Source of the DNA: CALBPI01 sp039033695
GTDB lineage: Bacteria; Pseudomonadota; Gammaproteobacteria; Steroidobacterales; Woeseiaceae
Assembly: GCA_039033695.1 (NCBI GenBank)
Contig: JBCCCC010000049.1
Span: forward strand, 1-20,571
Reading direction: 5' to 3'
DNA length: 20,571 nt
Under the pieces are notes generated by a model. The model saw only the letters and a list, made by a program, of their open reading frames with translations. It was not told the DNA's origin and ran no database searches. A program made the translations under genes and the position numbers. Below, in pieces: positions 14,049 to 20,571 of this stretch. Position 1 is the stretch's first letter, and each line of letters starts with the position of its first letter.

Positions 14049-15112
14049 GCGACCTCCGCAAGCCTGCCCTGCCTCACCAACTCAATAAACGCATCGCCCA
14101 GTCTCTCGCTTTCAGCGACCACCCGCCGCCAACTCTTCAGCCGCTCTTGCTGGGACATGCCCTTGAAGTCTTTTCGGTCCGGGATCTTGCCGTATGGCAA
14201 CGCCGCGACAAACTCTGCCGATGGCGCCAGCAATAACACGCGATCCAGGTGATGCGACTGTGGACGGCGTGACTTGCGTCTCTTGTCGAACCAGCCGGGG
14301 GTAAGTTGCTCATAGAAGTGAGGGTACAGCGTGAGGCCGTCGTCGCACGATAGCGGCAGATCAAAGTGATAATCGGTGATGCCACCATCGCGATAAACAC
14401 CGGGCCGCGCACCGGGAATCGGCGTCACGCCATGCAGCACCATCGGTATTGAGCCGGACGCCAGCACTGCCGGCGCAACATTCTCCGGCGTCAGCGCAAC
14501 ATGCTCGATTGGGAGATCGTCAACATCGTAGAACGGCGGCCGATCGCGCTGATCGGAAATCAGGGCACGCGAGAAAAACGCGCCGAGCGTCTTGCGCGAC
14601 AGTTGATTGGCCAATGCCGCCGCACCCAAACCCGTCATCAGTGGCAACGGGTGCTCGCTCGCGGTCAGATGGCGTGATCGCACAGCCATAACATGCAATC
14701 GAAACACCGGGTTCGTCGCGATTTCGTTGGCACCATCCACACCGATGACATCGCTGAGAATGCGCTGGCTCGTGCGGGTTATCTCCTCGCGGTCTGGCTT
14801 GTCGCTATAGGTCTGGTTCAAGTAGGCATACTCGAATCGGGCCAATGCCGCCAGCCGATCTTCCTGCGCATAGCAACTGAAGCGCCATGCGCCGATAGAC
14901 GAGCCCAGCAGGTGAACGGGCGCGGTAAACGATGGCACCAGTTCGCGCATGATCGCCTTGTCGAGCCCGGCGAGTACAAGCCACTTTGCGCCTCCAGAGG
15001 CGCCGACCATCATGCGTACGTCCGATGCGCGCAAGCCCTCGTCACGCAGTAGCCGCAGCGCTGCGGGCCCGGCATGCACGGCAAGCGGATGGGAAACACC
15101 TGACGGGCTCAT
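14033..15112 (-). CDS. Patatin-like phospholipase
   Basis: A 359-residue protein with the patatin Ser-Asp catalytic dyad: the nucleophile elbow GSSIG (70-74, Ser72) and RDGG (241-244, Asp242). The oxyanion-hole segment may be GASGGAK (37-43). No signal peptide or strong membrane segment is seen, so it is probably a cytoplasmic or peripheral lipid acyl hydrolase; the substrate is unknown. ATG 15112 follows the purA stop by four bases. An in-frame TTG at 15127 would overlap purA by 11 bases and add five residues; neither has a clear Shine-Dalgarno. It appears to be the last gene of the hfq-to-purA run. Its 3' end overlaps the opposite-strand NERD gene. Confidence 0.88.
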   Translation of the reverse strand: MSPSGVSHPLAVHAGPAALRLLRDEGLRASDVRMMVGASGGAKWLVLAGLDKAIMRELVPSFTAPVHLLGSSIGAWRFSCYAQEDRLAALARFEYAYLNQTYSDKPDREEITRTSQRILSDVIGVDGANEIATNPVFRLHVMAVRSRHLTASEHPLPLMTGLGAAALANQLSRKTLGAFFSRALISDQRDRPPFYDVDDLPIEHVALTPENVAPAVLASGSIPMVLHGVTPIPGARPGVYRDGGITDYHFDLPLSCDDGLTLYPHFYEQLTPGWFDKRRKSRRPQSHHLDRVLLLAPSAEFVAALPYGKIPDRKDFKGMSQQERLKSWRRVVAESERLGDAFIELVRQGRLAEVAQPLT

Positions 15113-15116
15113 TACG

Positions 15117-16412
15117 TCAGCCGGCAAGCGGGTCCCTGTGCACGATCGTTTGTTCGCGACCGGGGCCGGTTGAAATGATGTCGACCGGTGTTTCTACAAT
15201 CTGCTCAATGCGCGCCAGGTAATCTCGCGCTGCCTGGGGCAAATCTGTGAATTGCGTAATGCCAACGGTAGGCGTCTGCCAACCCGGCATATCCTCATAG
15301 ATTGGCTCGGCCTCCGCGAACCGATCGACAATGACCGGCGGCGACGAAATCACATCACCATCAATACGATAACCAACGCAAATGCGAATCGTCTCAAGCT
15401 CATCCAGTACGTCGAGTTTTGTCACGCACAAACCATCGATACCGTTGTTGATAATCGTGCGCCGTAGCGCGACGGCGTCGAACCAACCACAGCGACGTGC
15501 GCGTCCCGTCGTCGCCCCAAACTCCGCTCCGACTCTCGCCAAATGTGCGCCCATGTCGTCCATGAGCTCTGTCGGGAATGGCCCCGCGCCGACACGGGTC
15601 GTGTATGCCTTGACGATACCCAGCACAAAGTCCAGCTGATTAGGTCCAATACCCGTACCGATACTAGCGCCGCCAGCGACGGTGTTGCTCGATGTCACAA
15701 ACGGGTAGGTGCCGTGGTCGATATCGAGCAACGTGCCTTGCGCGCCTTCGAACAAGATGCTGTCTCCCTGGCGGTGCAGGTCGTGCAACAGCCCCGTGAC
15801 ATCAGCCACCAGTGGTGCGACCCGCTCGGCCAGCGCCATCGCTTCATCCAGAGTCTGGCTAAAGTCCACTGTCGGCGCCTTGAAATAGTGTTTCAGCACG
15901 AAGTTGTGATAGTCGAGAATCTCGCCCAGTCTAGCCGCGAACTTCTCGCGCAGGAACAAGTCAGATACGCGCAGTGCGCGCCGCGCGACCTTGTCTTCAT
16001 AAGCCGGACCGATTCCGCGCCCGGTAGTACCAATAGCCGACGCACCTCGGGCTTTCTCACGCGCGAGATCGAGTGCCACGTGCGATGGCAGAATGAGCGG
16101 GCACGCGGGGCTGATCCGCAAACGTTCGAAGACAGGCACACCGTTTGCGACCAGTCCGTCCATCTCTCGCATGAGCGCGTCCAGAGACAACACGACACCG
16201 TTGCCAATCAGGCACTGCACGCCTTCACGCAGGATGCCGGATGGAATGAGATGCAAGACAGTCTTCTCGCCGTCAATCACCAAGGTATGGCCTGCATTGT
16301 GCCCGCCCTGAAATCGTGCGACGGCGCTGACGCGATCGGTTAACAGATCAACGATCTTGCCTTTGCCCTCATCGCCCCATTGGGCGCCGACAACGACGAC
16401 ATTCCTACCCAT
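15117..16412 (-). CDS. purA: Adenylosuccinate synthetase
   Basis: A 431-residue GTP-dependent enzyme that joins IMP and aspartate to form adenylosuccinate, the first committed step to AMP; cytoplasmic homodimer. Motifs: QWGDEGKGK (11-19, catalytic Asp14), GGHNAGHT (36-43, His42), GTTGRGIGPAYEDK, FEGAQGTLLDIDHGTYPFVTSSNT-like residues, and TGRARRCGWFDA. The length is as in E. coli. It starts nine bases after the DUF2065 stop, in the conserved hflC-DUF2065-purA order. Confidence 0.98.
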   Translation of the reverse strand: MGRNVVVVGAQWGDEGKGKIVDLLTDRVSAVARFQGGHNAGHTLVIDGEKTVLHLIPSGILREGVQCLIGNGVVLSLDALMREMDGLVANGVPVFERLRISPACPLILPSHVALDLAREKARGASAIGTTGRGIGPAYEDKVARRALRVSDLFLREKFAARLGEILDYHNFVLKHYFKAPTVDFSQTLDEAMALAERVAPLVADVTGLLHDLHRQGDSILFEGAQGTLLDIDHGTYPFVTSSNTVAGGASIGTGIGPNQLDFVLGIVKAYTTRVGAGPFPTELMDDMGAHLARVGAEFGATTGRARRCGWFDAVALRRTIINNGIDGLCVTKLDVLDELETIRICVGYRIDGDVISSPPVIVDRFAEAEPIYEDMPGWQTPTVGITQFTDLPQAARDYLARIEQIVETPVDIISTGPGREQTIVHRDPLAG

Positions 16413-16421
16413 AGTGTGTTC

Positions 16422-16616
16422 TCACGAGTTGTTCACCAAAAGCAGCAGCATCACGCCGGCAAACATCACGCACCCACCGACCGCACGTATGACGCTGTCA
16501 GGCATCGCGGCAAGCTGTGCTACAGCGCGGCGCCAGGCATTGGGCGCCGCGAACGGCGCCATACCCTCAAAAATCATGAACAGCGCAAAACCGGTCAGAA
16601 GCATTGACCATTCCAT
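16422..16616 (-). CDS. DUF2065 small inner-membrane protein (YjeT-like)
   Basis: A 64-residue protein with two hydrophobic helices (about 5-24 and 44-61) joined by a short basic loop with APNAWRRAVAQLAAMPD. It matches the DUF2065 family by size, two-helix topology, sequence style and its position between hflC and purA. Function unknown; the location suggests a link to the HflKC membrane complex, which is inference only. The start is ATG 16616, though a GTG one codon earlier is possible. It begins 13 bases after hflC. Confidence 0.88.
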   Translation of the reverse strand: MEWSMLLTGFALFMIFEGMAPFAAPNAWRRAVAQLAAMPDSVIRAVGGCVMFAGVMLLLLVNNS

Positions 16617-16629
16617 CACTGACGGCGCA

Positions 16630-17499
16630 CTAATTCCCTTCGCGACTATTCAAGTAGCGGAAAAAGTCGCTATCGGGATCGAGCACCAGCAGGTCGTCCT
16701 GATTGCCTAACGACGAGCGATACGCCTGCAGGCTGCGATAGAACGCATAGAACTCGCGATCCACATTGTAGGCCTCAGCATAGGTATTCGCTGCCAGCGC
16801 ATCGCCCTCACCGCGCAACGTCTCCGCATCGCGATACGCCTCGGACACGATAACCGTGCTTTGACGATCAGCGTTAGCCCGAATCTCGGCGGCCTCTTCA
16901 GCGCCTTCGGCGCGCAGCTGCTGCGCAATACGACCGCGCTCTTCGCGCATACGGTTGTAGACCGATTCTGCAACGCGGGGAGAGAACTCAACGCGTTTGA
17001 CACGCACGTCGATCAAACTGATGCCAAGATCACCAGCAAGCGCCGACGCTTCGCTCATCATGTCGCGCATCAGCTCATTACGCTCCAACGAGATCACTTC
17101 CTGCATCGTGCGTTTGGCGAACTCGGTTCGAATCGCTGCCTTGATAATTTCAAGCAAGCGGTTCTGAGCCTCTGATTCGATACCGCGCGTCGAAATATAG
17201 TACTCAAGCGGGTCGCTGATACGATACTTCACAAAGAAGTCGACCGATGCCGGCTTCTTCTCAGTGGTCAAAATCTCTTCCGGATTCGGCGCGATCGTCA
17301 ATATCTGATTCGGGAACTTGCGGACCTCGTGATATACGGGGATCTTGAAGTGCAAACCAGGCTCAAAGTCGGCCTTGACGATCTCACCGAAGCGCAGCTT
17401 GATCGCATGTTCGCGTTCATCAACGGTGTAAGCGGCCAGGCTCAACCCGACTAGCACCAACCCGAGCAAAACCAGGATGCCAGAAAAACGTGTGCTCAT
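16630..17499 (-). CDS. hflC: HflC, SPFH-domain partner of HflK
   Basis: A 289-residue inner-membrane protein that with HflK forms the large cage-like complex around the FtsH protease and modulates its action on membrane proteins. It has an N-terminal membrane anchor (about 7-24) followed by an SPFH/prohibitin domain: VDEREHAIKLRFGEIVKADFEPGLHFKIP-like residues, then KYRISDPLEYY and IIKAAIRTEFAKRTMQEVI. A long Ala/Glu-rich coiled coil (about 165-225) precedes the C-terminus ending DPDSDFFRYL. ATG shares one base with the hflK TAA, and GGAGG (17508-17512) gives a strong ribosome site. Confidence 0.97.
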   Translation of the reverse strand: MSTRFSGILVLLGLVLVGLSLAAYTVDEREHAIKLRFGEIVKADFEPGLHFKIPVYHEVRKFPNQILTIAPNPEEILTTEKKPASVDFFVKYRISDPLEYYISTRGIESEAQNRLLEIIKAAIRTEFAKRTMQEVISLERNELMRDMMSEASALAGDLGISLIDVRVKRVEFSPRVAESVYNRMREERGRIAQQLRAEGAEEAAEIRANADRQSTVIVSEAYRDAETLRGEGDALAANTYAEAYNVDREFYAFYRSLQAYRSSLGNQDDLLVLDPDSDFFRYLNSREGN

Positions 17500-18638
17500 T
17501 AGCGTGTCCTCCGTGCGCGTGGATCAGCAAGCTGATCATTGGAGTTTGAGATCATTGCTGCGCCGTCATTCTGACGGTTCAGCGTGCTTGAGGACTGCGT
17601 GCGCGGCGACTTGGATGCGTTCTCCAGTAGCTTGTCGACCGGCAGATACAGAAGGTTGCCGCCGCCCTCAGCGTCCAGGAAGACCTTGGTGCTGTTGGCG
17701 TATACGTACTCGATCGCGTCAATGTACAGGCGCTCACGCGTGACTTCAGGTGCCGCCTGATACTCGGTCAGCAGCGCGCTGAACCTGGACGCATCACCGG
17801 CCGCATCGTTGATTACCCGTTGCTTGTAAGCCTCAGCAGCCTCCAACATGCGCGCGGCCTCACCACGCGCCTCCGGGATCACCTTGTTGGCATAGGTCTC
17901 AGCGCTCAAGGTCGCCTGAACCTTGTCTTCTCGCGCTTTCACGGCGTCCTGTACCGCGTCTTGCACCTCATTCGGAAAGTCGACTTTCTGTAGATTCACG
18001 GCAGTAACTTCAACGCCAGCCTCGTAGGTATTCAGCGCACTCTGAATCAAGGCTTTGGTCTGCGCGGCGACTTCCGCACGATTACCCAATAAGGTGAAGT
18101 CCGCCGGGTGTTTGCCCACGGCCTCACGGATCGCACTTTCGGAGACATCCGAGATGGTGCCGATTTGATCGCGCACATTGAACTGGAAATCCACTGGATT
18201 GGTGCGCCGATACTGAACCGCAAGATTAATCACGACGAAGTTCTCGTCTGCGGTCAGCATCTGGATTTCCTGTTCGAACCGGTCGATGACCGACGCATTC
18301 ACTTTCTCAACCGACTCAATCGGGAACGGGAAATGCCAATGCAGTCCCGGATCAGTCATGGTCGTGAACTTGCCGAAGCGCAATTCCAGGCCGCGCTCAG
18401 CCTGGTCGACGCGATAGAAGCCCGTGAACAGCCAGAACACGAGCGCGATCGCGATGATCGCGAACAATCCGCCAGATGGGTTCTCGCCTTGTCCATCGCC
18501 ACCGCTGCCGCCACCGCCAAATGCACCGCGCAGCTTGCGCTGGAAATTGGCGATCAGTTTATCGAGATCGTTTGGGGCATTCGCGCGTTTGCGATTGCCC
18601 CACGGGTCTTGCCCGTTGCCATTTTCATTCCACGCCAT
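17499..18638 (-). CDS. hflK: HflK, SPFH-domain partner of HflC
   Basis: A 379-residue inner-membrane protein. The N-terminal cytoplasmic part is polar and Gly-rich (AWNENGNGQDPWGNR, and a GGGGSGGDGQG run near 41-51). One membrane helix (about 57-74) leads to the SPFH domain (FYRVDQAERGLELRFGKF, DPGLHWHFPFP) and a coiled coil with KVIPEARGEAARMLEAAEAYK-like residues. VLDAEGGGNLLYLPVDKLL-type sequence near the end is standard for HflK. Two arrangements mark it as HflK rather than HflC: the Gly-rich N-terminus and the position upstream of hflC. It starts 49 bases after hflX without a strong Shine-Dalgarno. Confidence 0.97.
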   Translation of the reverse strand: MAWNENGNGQDPWGNRKRANAPNDLDKLIANFQRKLRGAFGGGGSGGDGQGENPSGGLFAIIAIALVFWLFTGFYRVDQAERGLELRFGKFTTMTDPGLHWHFPFPIESVEKVNASVIDRFEQEIQMLTADENFVVINLAVQYRRTNPVDFQFNVRDQIGTISDVSESAIREAVGKHPADFTLLGNRAEVAAQTKALIQSALNTYEAGVEVTAVNLQKVDFPNEVQDAVQDAVKAREDKVQATLSAETYANKVIPEARGEAARMLEAAEAYKQRVINDAAGDASRFSALLTEYQAAPEVTRERLYIDAIEYVYANSTKVFLDAEGGGNLLYLPVDKLLENASKSPRTQSSSTLNRQNDGAAMISNSNDQLADPRARRTR

Positions 18639-18687
18639 AACCGTTTGCTAACCCTGTAGTTGAGTCTGTCAAAATGTATCGCCGCGC

Positions 18688-20001
18688 CTATCCGCGCAGC
18701 GCTGTATCAAAAACCGGCGCGTCATCCTGCATCAAGCGCTCTTCAGACAGTGAAGTCTGAGCGCACATGCGCAAGAAATCGTCACGCGCCATATCGATCG
18801 TCAAGTGGCAGTCGCCTGATTCACCGTAAGTCTCACTGCTTACCGCACCTTCAGCAAAAAGCCTGGCCCGCAGCGCGCCTTCGCTTGCGTCCAAACGCAG
18901 CGAGCCATGAACTTGCTGGCGAGCAAACCGTTGCAATAGCACCGTGAGCAGCAGATCCATGCCTGCCCCAGTCAGTGCTGAGACCCAAACACTCGGCGGG
19001 TGGTCTTCATCACCATCGGCGATATGCGGCAATTGGCCACTAATGTCGATCTTATTGTACACACGAATCTGCGGCACATGTTCGGCGCCGATCTCGGCCA
19101 GGACGCTGTTTACCTGTTGTTCACGTAGATTGCGTTCGGAATCGCTGGCGTCGATCACGTGCAGAATCACGTCTGCCTCGCGCGTCTCGGTCAACGTCGA
19201 TTTGAATGCTGCAACCAGTTCGTGCGGCAAATCCGACACAAAGCCGACCGTATCGGCCAAGACCGCTGTGCTGTATGGGTCCAGTTGCAACTTGCGCAGC
19301 GTTGGATCCAACGTCGCGAACAGCTGGTCTGCCGCGTATACGGTGGCATCAGTCAGCGTATTGAACAGCGTCGATTTACCGGCATTGGTATAGCCGACCA
19401 AGGCGATGGTCGGCACATCATTGCGCAAGCGCCGTCGCCGGCCGAGTTCTCGCTGTTTGTCGACCTTCTCCAGCCGTGCTGTTAGTCGGGAGATACGCGC
19501 CCGCACCAAGCGACGATCAGTCTCCAACTGAGTCTCGCCCGGGCCACGGAGGCCGATTCCGCCCTTTTGGCGCTCCAAATGCGACCAGCCGCGCACGAGC
19601 CGAGTCGACAGATGGCGCAGCTGCGCCAACTCAACCTGCAGCTTGCCTTCGAAAGAGCGAGCGCGCTGCGCGAAGATATCGAGTATCAGTCCGCTGCGGT
19701 CCAGTACGCGACAGCATAGCTCCTTCTCCAGGTTGCGCTCCTGGCTCGGCGACAATGCATGGCTGACCAGCACAAGCTGCGCATCTTGCTCAGCCACCAT
19801 TTGCTTGAGCTCGGCAACCTTGCCGCGACCCAGCAATGCACGCGCCTCGGGCCTTGCCCGATTGACGATAACCGTGTCCAACACATCCGCGCCCGCCGAA
19901 ATGGCAAGCTCAATGAACTCATGCACGTCAGTGCTAGTGGTTTGCGCAAACACAGGATGTACGACGAGCGCTCGCTCGCCGCTTTGCGGTCGATCAAACA
20001 T
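18688..20001 (-). CDS. hflX: GTPase HflX (ribosome-splitting, heat-shock-associated)
   Basis: A 437-residue TRAFAC GTPase that binds the 50S subunit and rescues stalled or hibernating ribosomes in E. coli. The N-terminal HflX domain carries LGRGKVAELK (57-66) and the signature GGIGLRGPGETQLETDRR (147-164). The G domain has G1 GYTNAGKST (203-211), G2 FATLDPT (228-234), G3 DTVGF (250-254), G4 NKID (316-319) and G5 SAL (341-343), all intact. The C-terminal domain is of usual length. It starts 32 bases after hfq in the conserved hfq-hflX-hflK-hflC order. Confidence 0.97.
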   Translation of the reverse strand: MFDRPQSGERALVVHPVFAQTTSTDVHEFIELAISAGADVLDTVIVNRARPEARALLGRGKVAELKQMVAEQDAQLVLVSHALSPSQERNLEKELCCRVLDRSGLILDIFAQRARSFEGKLQVELAQLRHLSTRLVRGWSHLERQKGGIGLRGPGETQLETDRRLVRARISRLTARLEKVDKQRELGRRRRLRNDVPTIALVGYTNAGKSTLFNTLTDATVYAADQLFATLDPTLRKLQLDPYSTAVLADTVGFVSDLPHELVAAFKSTLTETREADVILHVIDASDSERNLREQQVNSVLAEIGAEHVPQIRVYNKIDISGQLPHIADGDEDHPPSVWVSALTGAGMDLLLTVLLQRFARQQVHGSLRLDASEGALRARLFAEGAVSSETYGESGDCHLTIDMARDDFLRMCAQTSLSEERLMQDDAPVFDTALRG

Positions 20002-20033
20002 AGATAAGGCGCGTCCAAATCGCGCTCAATGCG

Positions 20034-20282
20034 TTACTCTTCGGCAGACATCTGCTCATCGTCACCGATCGGCAAGCGTACATTGCGCGCCGGCACAACG
20101 GTCGAAATCGCATGTTTGTAGACCATCTGATTGACGCTGTTCTTCAACAACACCACGAATTGGTCAAATGAGTCGATCTGCCCCTGCAATTTGATGCCGT
20201 TAACGAGATAGATCGAAACAGGCACCTTCTCTTTGCGCAGAATATTCAAAAACGGATCCTGCAAAGACTGTCCCTTTGCCAT
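20034..20282 (-). CDS. hfq: RNA chaperone Hfq
   Basis: An 82-residue Sm-like protein forming a hexamer that pairs small RNAs with mRNAs. Sm1 runs through VSIYLVNGIKLQGQIDSFDQFVVLL-like residues, and the Sm2 YKHAIST (55-61) holds the uridine-binding Tyr55, Lys56 and His57. Gln8 and Asp9 are present. The rim patch reads R16-K17-E18-K19 instead of the E. coli RRER. The C-terminal tail is short and acidic (DDEQMSAEE). I start at ATG 20282 because AAGGAG (20289-20294) lies six bases upstream and MAKGQSLQDPFLN is the invariant Hfq N-terminus; a 20-residue upstream extension is unlikely. Confidence 0.98.
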   Translation of the reverse strand: MAKGQSLQDPFLNILRKEKVPVSIYLVNGIKLQGQIDSFDQFVVLLKNSVNQMVYKHAISTVVPARNVRLPIGDDEQMSAEE

Positions 20283-20399
20283 AGGATTCTCCTTGTTGTT
20301 ACGGCACTGCCGACGAGCCTCACGCCCAAGCGAGCCTGTCATGCTGTTAAAGCAGTGATCCCCGCGGACGTGCCGGCCCGCGAAGCTGCAGTGATCTGG

Positions 20400-20408
20400 A
20401 TACTAGCA
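20400..20408 (-). promoter_or_regulatory. Candidate extended -10 promoter for hfq
   Basis: Minus-strand TGC-TAGTAT is an extended -10 element. The predicted start is near 20393, about 110 bases before the hfq ATG. No good -35 is present at 17 bases, as is common for extended -10 promoters. Confidence 0.35.
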
Positions 20409-20469
20409 CAGCGAAAAGACGTTGCTGCAGACGCGAAAATCGATAATCACGAGGTCAAATGACCCGCCA

Positions 20470-20571
20470 TCACCAGCCGCACCGTTTCCCTGCCTCCAAC
20501 TCAGGATATGCGGCCTGTCGGATGACCTTCAAGGCCTGCAAAGCGCTGCTCGCCAATTCGTCGCGCGATTC
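20470..20571 (-). CDS. C-terminal end of an unrecognised ORF (partial)
   Basis: A minus-strand frame is open from the right edge and stops at TGA 20470-20472, giving 33 residues (including RDELASSALQALKVIRQAAY). I do not recognise the family; it does not look like the end of MiaA, which usually precedes hfq. A plus-strand ATG at 20459 also opens a frame to the window edge over the same bases, but its product is rich in His, Pro and Ser and looks like a shadow. Between 20283 and 20469 I see only the hfq ribosome site and promoter candidate. Confidence 0.25.
   Translation of the reverse strand, partial: ESRDELASSALQALKVIRQAAYPELEAGKRCGW

Overview
The window comes from the chromosome of a moderately GC-rich gammaproteobacterium. 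The evidence is gene content and order: hfq-hflX-hflK-hflC-DUF2065-purA, then rnr-rlmB, then rpsF-rpsR-DUF2232-rplI-dnaB-alr, all on the minus strand. There is no priB between rpsF and rpsR, a DUF2232 membrane protein lies between rpsR and rplI, and nsrR is absent between purA and rnr. This is the arrangement of pseudomonad-like or other non-enteric gammaproteobacteria. The exact genus cannot be read from the window.

Layout from left to right. Positions 1-1771 (plus) hold a signalling cassette: the last residues of a Hanks-type Ser/Thr kinase, a complete PP2C phosphatase and an FHA-domain protein. It converges on alr. Positions 1806-6492 (minus) hold the ribosomal protein, replication and cell-wall operon rpsF-rpsR-DUF2232-rplI-dnaB-alr. 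Its leader (about 6493-6590) carries a candidate S6:S18 autoregulatory structure and a promoter candidate. Positions 6660-9640 (minus) hold rnr and rlmB, which share one base. Positions 9695-9886 (plus) hold a complete tRNA-Leu(CAG) unit: a near-consensus promoter, the tRNA with encoded CCA, and a strong terminator.

Positions 9980-15112 form an accessory block between the two conserved clusters. It contains a secreted metzincin-type metalloprotease of the DUF5117/DUF4953 kind, a small SCP2 lipid-carrier-domain protein, a plus-strand membrane-anchored NERD-like protein and a patatin-like phospholipase that follows purA. The SCP2 and NERD genes are divergent, and a perfect CRP-like palindrome lies between them. 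The NERD and patatin genes converge and overlap by 16 bp. Positions 15117-20282 (minus) hold purA, DUF2065, hflC, hflK, hflX and hfq, tightly packed. Upstream of hfq (20283-20571) are a promoter candidate and an unrecognised ORF end; miaA, the usual neighbour, is not recognisable there.

Most of the window is conserved housekeeping: RNA metabolism (Hfq, RNase R, RlmB, HflX), translation (S6, S18, L9, tRNA-Leu), membrane protein quality control (HflKC), purine synthesis, replication and D-alanine supply. I found no CRISPR array, insertion sequence, integrase or phage gene. The least explained parts are the rpsF leader structure, the CRP-like site with class II spacing before the NERD gene, the NERD-like protein without an obvious catalytic Glu-x-Lys, the periplasmic metalloprotease, and the kinase/phosphatase/FHA trio.
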